Below, in pieces: positions 32,481 to 43,244 of a stretch of 64,000 nucleotides of DNA. How positions within the stretch are numbered: the first letter of the stretch is position 1; every line of letters starts with the position of its first letter. The position numbers were made by a program, and so were the translations under genes. Below the pieces are notes generated by a model that worked only from the letters and a program-made list of their open reading frames with translations, did not search any database and was not told the origin of the DNA. Origin of the DNA: Solen grandis (taxonomy: Eukaryota; Mollusca; Bivalvia; Adapedonta; Solenidae). The stretch is taken from contig CM037777.1 in assembly GCA_021229015.1 (NCBI GenBank), positions 52,893,554-52,957,553 of the forward strand, read 5' to 3'.

Positions 32481-34330
32481 ACCACTAGTAATACGATGTA
32501 CATGTCACCTTTATATATCTCTATAGCAGTCTAACTCTTAATCATTTGTTTTCCGATCTTCTGATAAGGCCCTCAACCTTTATTTTGCACTGCGCAATAA
32601 TCAATACATTCTAATGCGGTGTCCTGTTTTTTTTTATCTCAAGATAGAACAATATGTGGCGATCTGAATAAGCAGTCGTGACGTTTCATAACTTTATTTT
32701 TCAAGTTGATCAGTATAGAGGACAATTGCTGTTAAAATAGCCAACATGCTTACTTACGTTTCAAGTTGTTGTTTTAAACACATATCGTCTTTGGTGTTCC
32801 AGTATGACTATTTACATTGCTTAATTATATATATGAAATTATATATGTAAAAAGGTATACTTACATAAGTAATTATGAATATTTATGTCAAATAAGCATT
32901 AATAAGCATAAGCTTCATCTTGTTATGTCGTAAATTACGAGTTATATACTTATTAATTTTATTATAATAGTTATATAAGTGAATATTTTATAAACATACA
33001 ATGTCTGAAATAATACATGACGCTGACTTTGGCTCCGTATTATCTTGTTCTGAAGTTATCTTCAGCAGTTGTAGTTGCAGTAGTAGTAGTAGCGGTAGTT
33101 GTTGTTGTTTTTGTTGTTGCAGTCGCTACGATAATAATTAAATCTTATATTGACCACCGGCTAGTTACTGTGCATACAACCACCGACCAATGGCAAGCCA
33201 GCTGTAAACTTTATCGCATGGAGCGGTGAGAATCTAGCTAGCTTGTTATCACTCCAAGGCCTCCTAATTACATGTACATTTTTCTACGCCTATTTGCTTT
33301 GCGAGATGTCAGTTATGAATACTCCTTATATGGAATCAGAGACTTATAAACAGATTGGCAGCTTTCCGAAATAACGCGCTTTATCGCGTGCCTCGAGAGT
33401 TAAAGTAGAGCGCGCCCACCTGCCACACGGGTACCGGACATTTCGATGGGGCTTTTGAAATTATAAAACAACAATAATTTTCCAAAAACTTTTAGTAAAT
33501 CTAGTGATTATAGCTAAAGTGAATTTAAATGAAGGAAAGAAGAGGACGGATGCATGATTAATAGAGTACTTTTAGTTAAGAGAGAGAGAGGGGGGGGGGG
33601 AGAGAGAGAGAAGAAGAAAGACAGGTAGATAAGTCCGATATGATTAAGCTCGGCATGAGAAAAAGTCCGAGATACATGATATCCTCGTGTACGTGCAGGA
33701 TTAATCCGTGATTTTTGCCGGTTAGGGTCTTTTTGTTCTTTAGACTGGTGTTAGTTACACAAATCTTCAAACATGTAAAATGATTGCTTACTGATTGATT
33801 CCCTCAATTGCGTCTCGCCGTGTGGTCTATCAATCTTACTGGCGTTTGTTTAATATGTAGTTGAATAAATAATTGACTAAACAAAATAACCATATAAATA
33901 CCATATAACCATATCGTTGAAATCTCATTGGATGGGCGCATCTTCAGAAAATCGATATGCGCAAAAAATAAGCTGCCAATCTCTGTTTATAAATCTCTGA
34001 TGGAATAAACAAAAAGTTTATTATACTTTTTCTGGACAATTTCTATTATAATTACTTGTATTATTATTTTGCTGTTTTCTATCAAGAACTTTGCATCTTA
34101 TTTTCAACAGAATTACCAAAATTGATAACGTGACGGTTATAGAACGGAAATAAACCTACATTAACAACTCCGGGTGTATCCATACTTCCATGTTGAACTC
34201 AAATTAGGCAGTAGCGGAGGAAACCTGTCTTTTTGAACGGGAGTTTTTCGAGAATGCCTATAAAATAGACAAAACCGTTTTGGGATACAGAACGCTAGAA
34301 GTGGTATTCAGCGGTACATTAAAAAAAGGA
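32481..34330. other. Intergenic, between divergent genes
   Basis: AT-rich with simple repeats: a gtt/gta trinucleotide stretch at about 33,065-33,125 and a GA/poly-G tract at 33,579-33,620. It lies between the start of the minus-strand pseudocaspase gene and the plus-strand membrane-protein gene, so promoters for both should lie within 30,450-34,370. I identify no specific element. Confidence 0.4.
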
Positions 34331-34363
34331 AACTGACCAAGATTGAAAAACTTCTGTTAACGA

Positions 34364-34393
34364 ATGACGGAAAATGGCGACGGCTTTAACTGA
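34364..34393 (+). promoter_or_regulatory. Short upstream ORF overlapping the membrane-protein start
   Basis: An ATG ten bases before the main ATG opens a nine-codon frame (plus stop) that overlaps the main start out of frame. The main ATG at 34374 has a better context (A at -3, G at +4). Such overlapping frames often lower translation; this effect is inferred. Confidence 0.35.
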
Positions 34394-34524
34394 GAGCCCG
34401 GTTGTAGTACTTAGCCCAGATGGAGGAGCCTTTCAAGCGTTTCAGGAGAATATTTTTCCGTCCAACGATAAAGAACTTAACGACCGTAGCCTGTTTGTAT
34501 TACCAAATGCTAAGTTCCCCGATC
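34374..34524 (+). CDS. Membrane protein exon 1
   Basis: ATG with good context. Encodes residues 1-50 (MATALTESPVVVLSPDGG...) plus one base. The donor GATC|GTAAGT is near-consensus. Confidence 0.7.
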
Positions 34525-37500
34525 GTAAGTGTTGTTTTTTTTCTATCTGTCTGTCTGTCTGTCTTGAATTAAGATTTTTTCTGAAATGAAATCTTGAATT
34601 AATGGAATGCCATTTTTATTTCAAGACATCGCTAATAATAACATATCGTGTAGAATCATTAATTTTCGTTGACATTAAGTTTCGTTGATTACGTACTTAA
34701 GGGACTTTCGTGGGTACATTTATTCGTGGATCTAGAAAACGTGAGGTCTAGAGAAGAGATGAATTTTCGTGGGAATTAATATTCGTGGATAAAATCCAAC
34801 ACGAAATCGACGAAAATTAGTGTCCCATGAAAATTAATGGTTTCATAGTATACATAAAAAAAACAACAGTTAAACAAACGTAAGAACTAACTACAGCTTC
34901 AGCTCCAGCGGACGCAGTAATGCCTCAGTCAAAAGCCAGTAGACGAGATTCTACGTCGAGCGACGATTCTGGGCTTCAAGATGACAGACCGGATAACCCG
35001 ATACAGTGTTCCAGTGGGTTGTATCTCAAGGAACCAAAAACGAAAAACCTTGACAGTGTCTTGAACGACTGTAAGCCATCATCTTGTATCACATCGGAAA
35101 ATGATGTAAGCAAGACTGGTTTTATTTCCAACTCTCTATAATAGTTACATTCTTTCTAATAAACTTTAGTCACCTACAAATGTTGTTTAAAATGTAATTT
35201 TATTGCTATGTTAAAAAGGGGCATGTTTTATTTAGAATGTACTGCACTGTACAGCAGCAGAATTTACAAGTAATAAATAAGTAGATGCTATTACTTTATA
35301 TACATAAATTTAATTTAAATAAATAAGATATTATGTTTTTATATTATACCCTAATCTACGTATAATTTAAAGAAATTTTAAAATTTGCAATGTTATTTCA
35401 ACCAATTCGTCACTACATCAGTAATAAAATAAATACTATAAAGTAACACACGTTTTTCTATGGTATACATACCATGTGACATAGATTTATTTATTGTTTT
35501 GTTTGTGGTGCATGTCTATGTAAACCATGTTTTGTTTGTTTACATGAACATCCGTATTACATGTATTATCAATCGCTGTATATTTTCCAGATTGGGACTG
35601 TCCACTTGACTGTGTTCGGGATTCCTTTCAACACAAAAATTGCAAGCGTCCTCAGCGCAGGTTTACTGTCCATGGCCTGTGTCGTCATTATTGTGATCAA
35701 TATCGATGAAAGATGTATGCGTTTTTCCTGCTGCACCTTTCTTTTATTTGTCATTTAACACCACCTGACCATGTTCGTATGTCTGCCTGTCTGTCTTGTC
35801 TACTCTTGTGTCCGGGTTATATGACCATACAAGCTCATAATTAGCACAAAAGTTGCTTATAACCATAGGGTATTCGTGATATGATCAAATATCATTTGAT
35901 GAAGGTCAAGTAACAGATTATGCTATTTTTAAATGTGTGTCTTCCACATAACCTCATACTCCCTTAGCATTAGAATAACAGAGGTTTGTGGAATGGTTTA
36001 TAAGCAAAAACTGCAAAATGCTTCGTGACAGTGACAATGTATTTGGTGACTATGCCATTATGCTTTGTGACCATGTCATTGTGCTAAGTGACAATGTCAT
36101 TTTGCTTTGTTACAACGGTATTGTCTGTGATGACAGTGTCACTGTGTTTCGTGACCATTCTACTCTATAACAATGTTTTAACAATCTATCCAACATTTAC
36201 CTAACGCTAATCCGCAAGCACCATGCCATTAAATATCACAAATCACCAACCGTTATGCAACAACGCATGATGTTAACCACATCAATCTTATTTCTTGCAA
36301 CATATGTTGTTGCGAACGACCCTTCTTAAAACCAAAGCGCCGATAGCGCCGAAAAAACATTGATTTTAATGTTTGTTTATTTATTGGATTAAAGTCCTGC
36401 GACAGTATTTCAGTCATTTGGAGACTATGTCTGCTTGAGACAGATATAGTGCTGCCACACTTTAGTATCATGCATGATACCACACCCAGTCACATTGTCC
36501 CAACACCGGGCCAGCCACTCATAGAACATACCCTTATAATACTGAAGCGCCACTAAAGGAAGCTATACTAGTACCTTTTTACGACTTTGGAATGTAGCGA
36601 CCGGGATCGAACCCACGATCTCCAGATTCCGGGGATATGTTTTCTAATGTAATGATGTCGCATTTATTTCGTATACTACTATTTCCAGTAAATTAAATAA
36701 ACGGGTAACAAATTTTCAAGCTATGCCTATAAACTCAAAGTTAATTACCTTCATTGACTTGCGTAAGTAAGGTCGTTCAAACACAAAATTTGTTTTAATT
36801 TATTTTATTACAGTTTATTTAGTACGTTATCTCGAGCATGAATCATAGCAAATGTCAAATCAGTTTCGACATTCATAATGCAGCCGTATTTAGATTAACA
36901 TAAAATTTAACAACCAAGTAAAAAAGTTGGAACTATATCTTAAAATGAGGAACCTCTAAGTGTCAAAGTGTAGCCCCGAACTGTTGTCCGATGCAGAAAT
37001 GTGGCTGCCATAGAACACAGTCGCAAAAAACACTGTCACTGTCCAAAAATTAAAAAAAAAATGCGAGTGGTAATATTTCAACATAGATTTCATTTAATAC
37101 ATATATTGATTTAATTTGTAAATTACTTTGCGTAAGTATTAACGTATACGTAAGTATTAACGTATACGTAAGTATTAACGTTTGTTAATTCATTGGGTAT
37201 GAGTTCGCGCCAACAGTATTACAGTCATTTGGAGACTATGTCTACTTGATAATGATATAGTGCTGCCACATTGCAGTACACACTGTAGACATGTGACATT
37301 ATACCACACCCATCACACTAACCTGACAACGGGCAAACCATTTGGAACAACCTTATATGCTGGACACCAAGCACGGGAGCTATACAAGTACATTTTTTTA
37401 TGAAACTCACGACTTCCTGATTCCGGGGCTAACGCTCTAACCATCGGCTTCGGGACCAGTAAATATAAAGGTTACTAGGTACATGTAAACAGTACTTACT

Positions 37501-39108
37501 ACAGGGGGGGGGTCATCATTTATTATGTATTACTAAGGGAAATAAGGGAGCCTCTATTGGAATTCGAACCACATACCTTTCCAGTACAAGCCGTTTGCTA
37601 AACCAATTGAGCGAAATTTTAAACAGGGTTCCTTGCAACGCTGTTCTAGGGAAAGTTCACCTTCTGCATCGCACAAGTTTCGGTGCTATATTTAGACATC
37701 ATACTTATTTAACTACGCAGAGATAAATTTATTTTCTGTCTTATCACTAAATGGTATAAAACTGAATAAAAAAAAGTGTGTTTGTTTTAGATTTCTTCCA
37801 CATTTTATAAATCCTATAAACTGTAGGCAAGAGATAAAGGGAGAGTAAGAGTGGTGATATGCTTATTTGCAGTCCATTGAGACAAATATTCTCCATCTCT
37901 TTTTTTAAAGGGATCGTGTTCAAGCGGTTTTTAAAACAATGGTTTTTTTGTCATCGCGAGAAAGTTTAATCCTCGTTTAAAAAACAAATTTTTTTTTAAT
38001 AAGCCAAAAAAAAAAACAAAAATAAAATACATCATCACATTAAAAACCCTTTTGTCTCAACGCTATCAGCGCTTTGAGTTTTAGGCTCTGTGGCTTAGCT
38101 AGCCATGAAACGTTTGCAATAAGACGGTTTGAAAAGAAGCATCAATAAGCGGTGACGACATCACCAGCATGGCGGCGATGCTTTGTTTCATAAAGCATGG
38201 TATCCTATAACCAAGAACAATGGAAAGAAAAAGAACACATTATCATGAAGCAGAATGTCAATGTCACTACACATAACGCTCAAAAAGAAACACACGGACA
38301 TCACCAACCAATGAACATCGTCAACAAATATAATACTTCATCACCAAGATAATGACATCGTCAAAACATAATGACTTCATCACCAAGCATAAAGACATCG
38401 TCATCAAAAAAAAAGATTTACACCAAGCAAATGACATCGTCATCAAACAAATGACTTCATCACCAAGCATAATGAATCGTCATCAAAAAAATAATGACTT
38501 CCAACAAGCATAATGTCAAAGTCACGTCATCAAAAAAAACTTCATCACCAACCATGACATCGTCATCAAACATAATGACTTCATCACCAAGCATAATGAC
38601 ATCGTCATCAAACATAATGACTAATGACACCAAGCATGATGTAATTTTTGCTTAAATACCATTCCAAAGAGGTAACTTATGTAGTGTCAAGACATAGACA
38701 CATGGTCAACTTCACAAACATTGCAAATTCATTGTCCTTTAATTTTATCAATCCTATATATTTGTTTATTCTTGGGAAAAATAAATTGTCAATAGCTTGA
38801 GATTCTCTTGTCTTACAAGCATTGAAAGGATATTTTCTATGTTGTCTTCGTAATCCAAACTTGTTGGAATTTCTACATTATGCATATTTTGCAGAGATAT
38901 TTTGTTCTTTTAATTAATTTTCAATGCGACCTCCAAAAATATACAAAGCGCGTGTCCATTATTAAAATATCACATATGCATTTATATATAGTTTTTACAA
39001 GAAAAACTGTCTTATTGTCTTTTTTTTTCAGTGGTGTTGACTTTTCGAAAAAAGATGAAACTATTTCAGCGATGGGCAATCAATGCACTGTCATATTTGT
39101 TGGTATAG
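34374..39108 (+). CDS. Unrecognised single-pass membrane protein, four exons, 186 residues
   Basis: Exons 34374-34524, 34897-35105, 35591-35714 and 39032-39108 join in consistent phases to a 186-codon reading frame ending TAG. There is no signal peptide. Residues 1-120 are hydrophilic; 56-80 are Ser/Asp-rich (SSDDSGLQDD), likely phosphorylated or disordered. Residues 137-157 (IASVLSAGLLSMACVVIIVINI) form one membrane helix, followed by a basic tail (FRKKMKLFQR). It could be a type II or type III membrane protein. I recognise no family. The last exon is separated by a 3.3-kb intron and is the weakest join; exon 3 alone could read through to a stop at 35,756-35,758. Confidence 0.6.
34897..35105 (+). 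CDS. Membrane protein exon 2
   Basis: Acceptor CTAACTACAG, donor GAT|GTAAGC. Completes Pro51 and encodes residues 52-120, including the Ser/Asp-rich SSDDSGLQDD segment. Confidence 0.75.
35591..35714 (+). CDS. Membrane protein exon 3: transmembrane segment
   Basis: Acceptor TATTTTCCAG, donor AGAT|GTATGC. Encodes residues 121-161, with the single hydrophobic helix at 137-157 followed by DER. Confidence 0.7.
36390..36640 (-). mobile_element. tRNA-derived SINE
   Basis: Tail 'gacagtatttcagtcatttggagac', core 'cttataatactgaagcgcc', head 'gggatcgaacccacgatc'. Same family as 28,850-29,086. Confidence 0.7.
37131..37184. repeat. 18-bp tandem repeat, three copies
   Basis: cgtaagtattaacgtata is repeated at 37131, 37149 and 37167; the last copy diverges at its final bases. 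Confidence 0.9.
37205..37455 (-). mobile_element. tRNA-derived SINE
   Basis: Same order of motifs as 36,390-36,640: 'cagtattacagtcatttggagac', 'cttatatgctggacaccaagc', and a head around 'ggggctaacgctctaaccat'. A separate tRNA-like minus-strand segment ('ggttcgaattcc' with 'gctcaattggtttagc') follows at about 37,545-37,615. Confidence 0.65.
39032..39108 (+). CDS. Membrane protein exon 4 (tentative)
   Basis: The acceptor has a very strong tract (TCTTTTTTTTTCAG). The frame that joins exon 3 gives a basic 25-residue tail and TAG at 39106-39108. A second frame of the same exon is open longer (to 39,176), so the assignment rests on phase. Confidence 0.5.
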
Positions 39109-39171
39109 CTGGCATCACCGAATTATTATTAAACTTTTTTAAGACTAGATTAAAAATTTACTATTTGAGTT

Positions 39172-39388
39172 TTTAGTATTTCAGTCATAAGCGACGTTCA
39201 GCAATCACAGGGGAGAAGACCCCGAAGCACGGGGGCCCTCCGGGTAAAACCCCCGACCTACCGCAAGCCAGCTGGAAGGCTTCCTCACAGAAAATCCGAA
39301 TGACCCTGCCGGGATTCGAAACACGCGATGAGGGGCTGAGTGAGTGTTAAAGTCAGCGACCTTACCCTCCGGCCACGGAGGCCCCTAA
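39172..39388 (-). mobile_element. tRNA-derived SINE
   Basis: Close relative of 12,822-13,074: 'aagctggaaggcttcctcac'-type core, 'gggattcgaaacacgcg' and 'ggccacggaggcccc' head. Starts 64 bp after the membrane-protein stop codon. Confidence 0.8.
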
Positions 39389-39777
39389 TCCTATTTAAAA
39401 CAAAATTTTTAAACAGCAAAGTCCGAATAATAAGACAACCAAACGGGCCCGGTCAAAATACCTTTTCACTCAGACGTATATTGTTATCATTTACCATTCT
39501 TTGAAACAAAAAATTCCGGAAAAGACGAGGGAACACGATCGCCCTAATCGATAATCAAGATAAAATGCATAATATCTGGCGGACAATATGTCCAGAAAAA
39601 AGTAGGTTAACAGCCTTGTTCTGAGGGGATATCCATTTAGTATTTTCTCGTTTTTCACGATCTTGTAAATAACAGAATGGGAATTGGTTCAGTTATTTAA
39701 AATGAAATATATGTGGAATAACAATTATATCATATTTCAAATCTACTCAAAGGAAGATAATCTCTCTTCCCTCTTTA

Positions 39778-39787
39778 CCCCCCCCCC

Positions 39788-39821
<34 letters not shown>

Positions 39822-39822
39822 T
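39778..39822. repeat. Poly-C then (TC)n
   Basis: About 20 C followed by about 12 TC units. Confidence 0.95.
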
Positions 39823-40344
39823 TATGTGCTTATGTGCATTCTATGTCTGCTATTAATCAACCACTCTTGCCTTTAAGGGGAAACAATGCGGAGAAACAGA
39901 TAAATATCAGTTGATCAAACCGTTAAATGATTTTGGAGAACTCATTTCACAGTTTAATAAACTGATTTTGATCACTCATACACTCCTTATATGAGAAAAA
40001 ATGTATTGCTAAGAACATGGTTTATCTTTTGATTTATTTCAAACTAAATGAGAAATTACCCTCGAAAATAAAATAATATAATTGATAAGTACAGGATTCG
40101 GATATATCTTCAAATTTATTTTATGGGAGAAGGGTCGAAACTAACGTTGATATAAATATTGAATAGAATCTTTTACAACTAAATAAATCGGTTTGGTTGT
40201 TTTATCCAGTATTTCCAGTTTTAATTAATCAATGATTTATCACAATTTTAATCATCAGATGTATATAGCATTTGTCATACGGTATTCAATATAGGTCTCA
40301 GTGTACTCATATGTCCTTTACTATAGCGAGAGACACAGTCACAG

Positions 40345-41334
40345 GCGGATCAGAAGAAAAGGTTAATCGACTATGTGGAAACAATCCGGAGTAAATACTG
40401 TGATATTATATCACATATTGATATAGAAGAAAACATATTTTTCATCTCAGAAATATTTCAAAACCAGATATATGAACTTAGATCAAAATTGGTCGAACTG
40501 AATCAGAGAAATATTGCATCAAAACCAAAGGAAATGAGGGAACGTGAAATCTCTAGGCTTAACGACTTGCTTGCAGATGTCGAAGAAACATACCAGAAAG
40601 GACCTAAGATCACAGAGGCTGTGAAAATATATGAAGATATATCAAAGAACTGCGATGGTGGAAACAAACTTAAAAAATGCGAAATACCACGTGCGTGTAT
40701 AGACGTACTGGAAATGTTGAGTCTCATCATTAAGGTGGATAAAGATACGGTTGCAATGCCTTGCCAGCGTGAAGGAGATGGAGAAGTGTTTAGTTTTCCA
40801 TCCCCGCCTATGGAGTTCTGTTCTACTCCTGTGTTAAGGTTCACGTTAGACGACATTTTTGTTCCGGAAGTTCTGATGAACAAACTTATTGCATCATTGT
40901 CACAGACAGGCTGGATCCTGGCTGAGCAAGGGTCAAAATTAAAACTCTTCAAAACGGGTTCAGTTTTCAAATACAACGATGAAAAGCAAAATACAATACA
41001 TATTTGTTTAAAGGTTGACAACAAGCACTTCTATGTCATGATTTTGATTTATGGCAAAACAAAGAAAGTGAATTCCTCCATCTGTGACAATGTTAGAGGA
41101 GTAATTGAAGAGATATTACGAAACAATTGCGATCTTGGTCATCCTGATGGAATTACATGCCAGATTGAGTGTATCAAAGAGCCCCGTGCCCTTACAGGAA
41201 AAACTGGATGGCTGGAAGTTAGTGAATTGAAGGCAAACAAAGAAATAGGGGATTTCCTTTGCCATTCTCATGATGAAGCACATCCCCATAGTGTTCACCC
41301 TCGAGTTATTCTAGAGCAGTGGTTTACCAACGAG
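40345..41334 (+). CDS. COR-Death exon a: COR-like
   Basis: Acceptor GTCACAG, donor ACGAG|GTAAAG, 330 codons in phase 0 at both ends. The start (ADQKKRLIDYVETIR) aligns with DDNQKRQSAIKYFAKIR of the minus-strand gene at the same intron boundary. Confidence 0.8.
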
Positions 41335-43109
41335 GTAAAGTACTTGAAGTGTTTAGCTTAATTATATTCTAAGAATATATGTATGTAACGAACCGACAAT
41401 CGTATAAAGTTTTGTTTATATATTATGAAGAAACAATATGGTTTGGAAATTTGTTGAGTATATCACTATCTAAAGTAATCTAGAATATTATATTTTAAAT
41501 ATTTATTCATTTATGCGTTCCATCTATTTTAAATATGAATGCGGTGTGATTCTAAGACATTAGTGAATGTAACAAATGTATAAATATTTAGAGAGATTAT
41601 TTAAAATAATTTACAGGTTCCATGCACCAATAGCACATGTAAGTCTGAAACATTTATTATTTTTAAATTATATTCACATTTCCAACTTACTTTCTTTTTT
41701 TTTTCGTACAGACATATTGAAAGCTATGACTGTTTTATATGTAGATAATGTATATTGTTGATTCATAAACACAATATATTAAATGACAACGTGCTTATAT
41801 AGAGTCGTTACATCTACACATTAAGTCGATTTTTGAGATATATTGGGTCCACCTGACTTTATATACAGTACGTTGTTCATATTCTAAGTGACTATGTCCT
41901 TACAACAACATAGAGAGCCAAACTGGCATTTGCGTCCATACATAGATTTGTTGTAACACATATTCATTCCGGTGGTATACTTTAATCGACTTGGTTTTAT
42001 ATAGTCACGTGATATATATATCATTATTTAAAGTCAAATGGTACATAATTGAATGACAATGCCTTTTGGAAATATATAGTGTCAACGTGATCACGGAATA
42101 TTTCTTTTAACTTAGAACCATAAACATACAATTAAATAATTGGTAAATAATTGCTGTTGCAACTCTATATAAGGGCATTTCCACTCAATGTATTTACACT
42201 TTCACTTTATATTAAGTCAGGTGGACACACTATGTCGCAAAAATTTCACAATTATAGTTGTAACGACTCTATTTAAGGATATAGTCCCTAACATATTGAC
42301 ATTTTCACATTTTAATATCGCCCAAATGACCCATTGTGTAGCTGTAACAGCTCCTTAAAGCACGTTGTCACTCAATATATTGTGGTTATGAATTAACAGT
42401 ATTCATTATCGGTATATAAGACAACTATATATCTAGTTCATATCGAAGGTCATCTTTCCGTCCCCACGACTTTGCAATTTAGATAAACATGTTTATATGA
42501 TAGAGCAGATATACACGTAGTGCTTAGGCACAATAAAAAAAAGTTCCGTTTCTGGTCTCCCGACCGACCCTCTTTTTGAACGACCGACCCTTAAGTTCTA
42601 TTTACCTTTCCACCTTTAAAAAATATATGTCCCTTTTTTACCTTTCGTTTCATGTACAAAAGACAAATAAATAAAATCCCGACCTACCGACTCTCTTTTT
42701 ATTTGCTGGAGACCAGAAACGGAACTTGTTTTGGGCTTAGTCATAGTCTTAATTTAGTTATGTAAATCACTAAAACTTTTTTCTTAATTGGTCAGATTTA
42801 CCCCTTCGGCACAACAAAGTTCGAAGTCCGAGCCCTGTCTGCAATCAGCCAATCAGAGACAAGCAACTACCCCAAATCGCCAGATGTATTGGTAATGGAT
42901 TCGAGTTGTTTTGTATTTCTGAAGGTATCAGTCCTGTAATGGTTGATAGGATCAAGAGCGACAACATGTCGGCCATAGATCAAACGCACGAATTGCTGAA
43001 ACTATGGAAAAACATGGATGAACCAGACAGAACATTAGCTAATCTGAAAAAGAACATTAAGCAATTTGAAATCGTACATGTCGACTGGGATATGTTTAAT
43101 AAAATATAG
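40345..43109 (+). CDS. COR-Death domain protein, 5' incomplete
   Basis: Exons 40345-41334, 42849-42891 and 42925-43109 join in phase to 405 codons plus stop. Residues 1-130 are helical and charged. About 155-320 is a COR-B-like half beginning TPVLRFTL (161-168) and ending FLCHSHDEAHPHSVHP...LEQWFTNE, clearly homologous to the COR exon at 15,446-16,744. About 100 residues of the COR-A part are missing compared with that paralogue. Residues 331-405 are a Death domain (QLPQIARCIG, then VDRIKSDN, HELLKLW). A Roc domain should precede the first exon, which starts in phase 0 exactly like its paralogue, but none was found. Roc-COR-Death is the C-terminal layout of DAPK1. Likely role: adaptor in apoptosis or innate immunity (inference). 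Confidence 0.78.
41760..42400. repeat. Palindromic array of about 95-bp units
   Basis: At about 41,785-41,865 the order 'tatagagtcgttaca', 'tttttgagatata', 'gtccacctgactt' appears. The reverse complement of 42,206-42,275 has the same order with about three quarters identity. Further direct copies of 'actctat(a/t)taagg' and 'cactcaat(g/a)tatt' occur at about 42,160, 42,260 and 42,350. It lies in the intron between the COR and Death exons. Confidence 0.6.
42541..42727. mobile_element. MITE with 20-bp perfect terminal inverted repeats
   Basis: AAGTTCCGTTTCTGGTCTCC at 42541-42560 is exactly reverse-complemented at 42708-42727. Beyond it a weaker match (ggcacaa / ggcttag) may extend the ends. The interior has 'cccgacc(g/t)acc' motifs near both ends. 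No target duplication is certain. Confidence 0.75.
42849..42891 (+). CDS. COR-Death exon b: start of Death domain
   Basis: Acceptor CTGCAATCAG, donor ATTG|GTAATG, 14 codons plus one base (PIRDKQLPQIARCI). It is short, but both phases fit its neighbours, and a 13-codon-plus-1 exon occupies the same place in the paralogue. Confidence 0.65.
42925..43109 (+). CDS. COR-Death exon c: rest of Death domain and stop
   Basis: Acceptor TTTGTATTTCTGAAG. Completes Gly345, then 60 codons and TAG at 43107-43109. VDRIKSDN, THELLKLWKN and LANLKKNIKQ match Death-domain helices 3 to 6. The tail ends DWDMFNKI. Confidence 0.8.
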
Positions 43110-43234
43110 ACGAACATATTTTATTGACTATATTTTTAGAGACTTTTCAGTCTTCCTTTGCTTTTTTTCTCATTTTACTCCTCTGCAAGTGGTATTCACT
43201 CTTGGTAAATGCAGTGGTGTATTTTTGGTACTTC

Positions 43235-43240
43235 AATAAA
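43235..43240 (+). terminator. Poly(A) signal of the COR-Death gene
   Basis: AATAAA lies 126 nt after the stop codon, in AT-rich 3' sequence. Confidence 0.6.
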
Positions 43241-43244
43241 AGTA

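Larger units (their letters stand above)
35985..38645. repeat. Inverted minisatellite pair
   Basis: 36,005-36,170 repeats 'gtgac(a/c)atgtcatt(a/t)tgctt'. Its reverse complement matches the unit of the array at 38,290-38,645 (aatgacttcatcaccaagcat, aatgacatcgtcatcaaaca). The two arrays are therefore related and face each other across about 2.1 kb, all inside one intron. Confidence 0.6.

Noticed and set aside
33017..33229. Open frame with a Val/Ala-rich hydrophobic run
   Set aside because: The run is a gtt/gta/gca trinucleotide repeat translated by chance.
38290..38645. Regularly spaced repeats, considered as a CRISPR array
   Set aside because: Units are degenerate and contiguous without unique spacers, and this is an animal genome; it is a minisatellite.
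40503..41298. Minus-strand open frames across 40.5-41.3 kb
   Set aside because: Antisense shadows of the plus-strand COR exon; no domain similarity.
41576..41761. Open frame and possible small exons between the COR and Death exons (about 41,627-41,648 and 41,712-41,761)
   Set aside because: Acceptors look acceptable, but the residues do not fit a Death domain, and the exon at 42,849-42,891 fits phase, length and sequence better.
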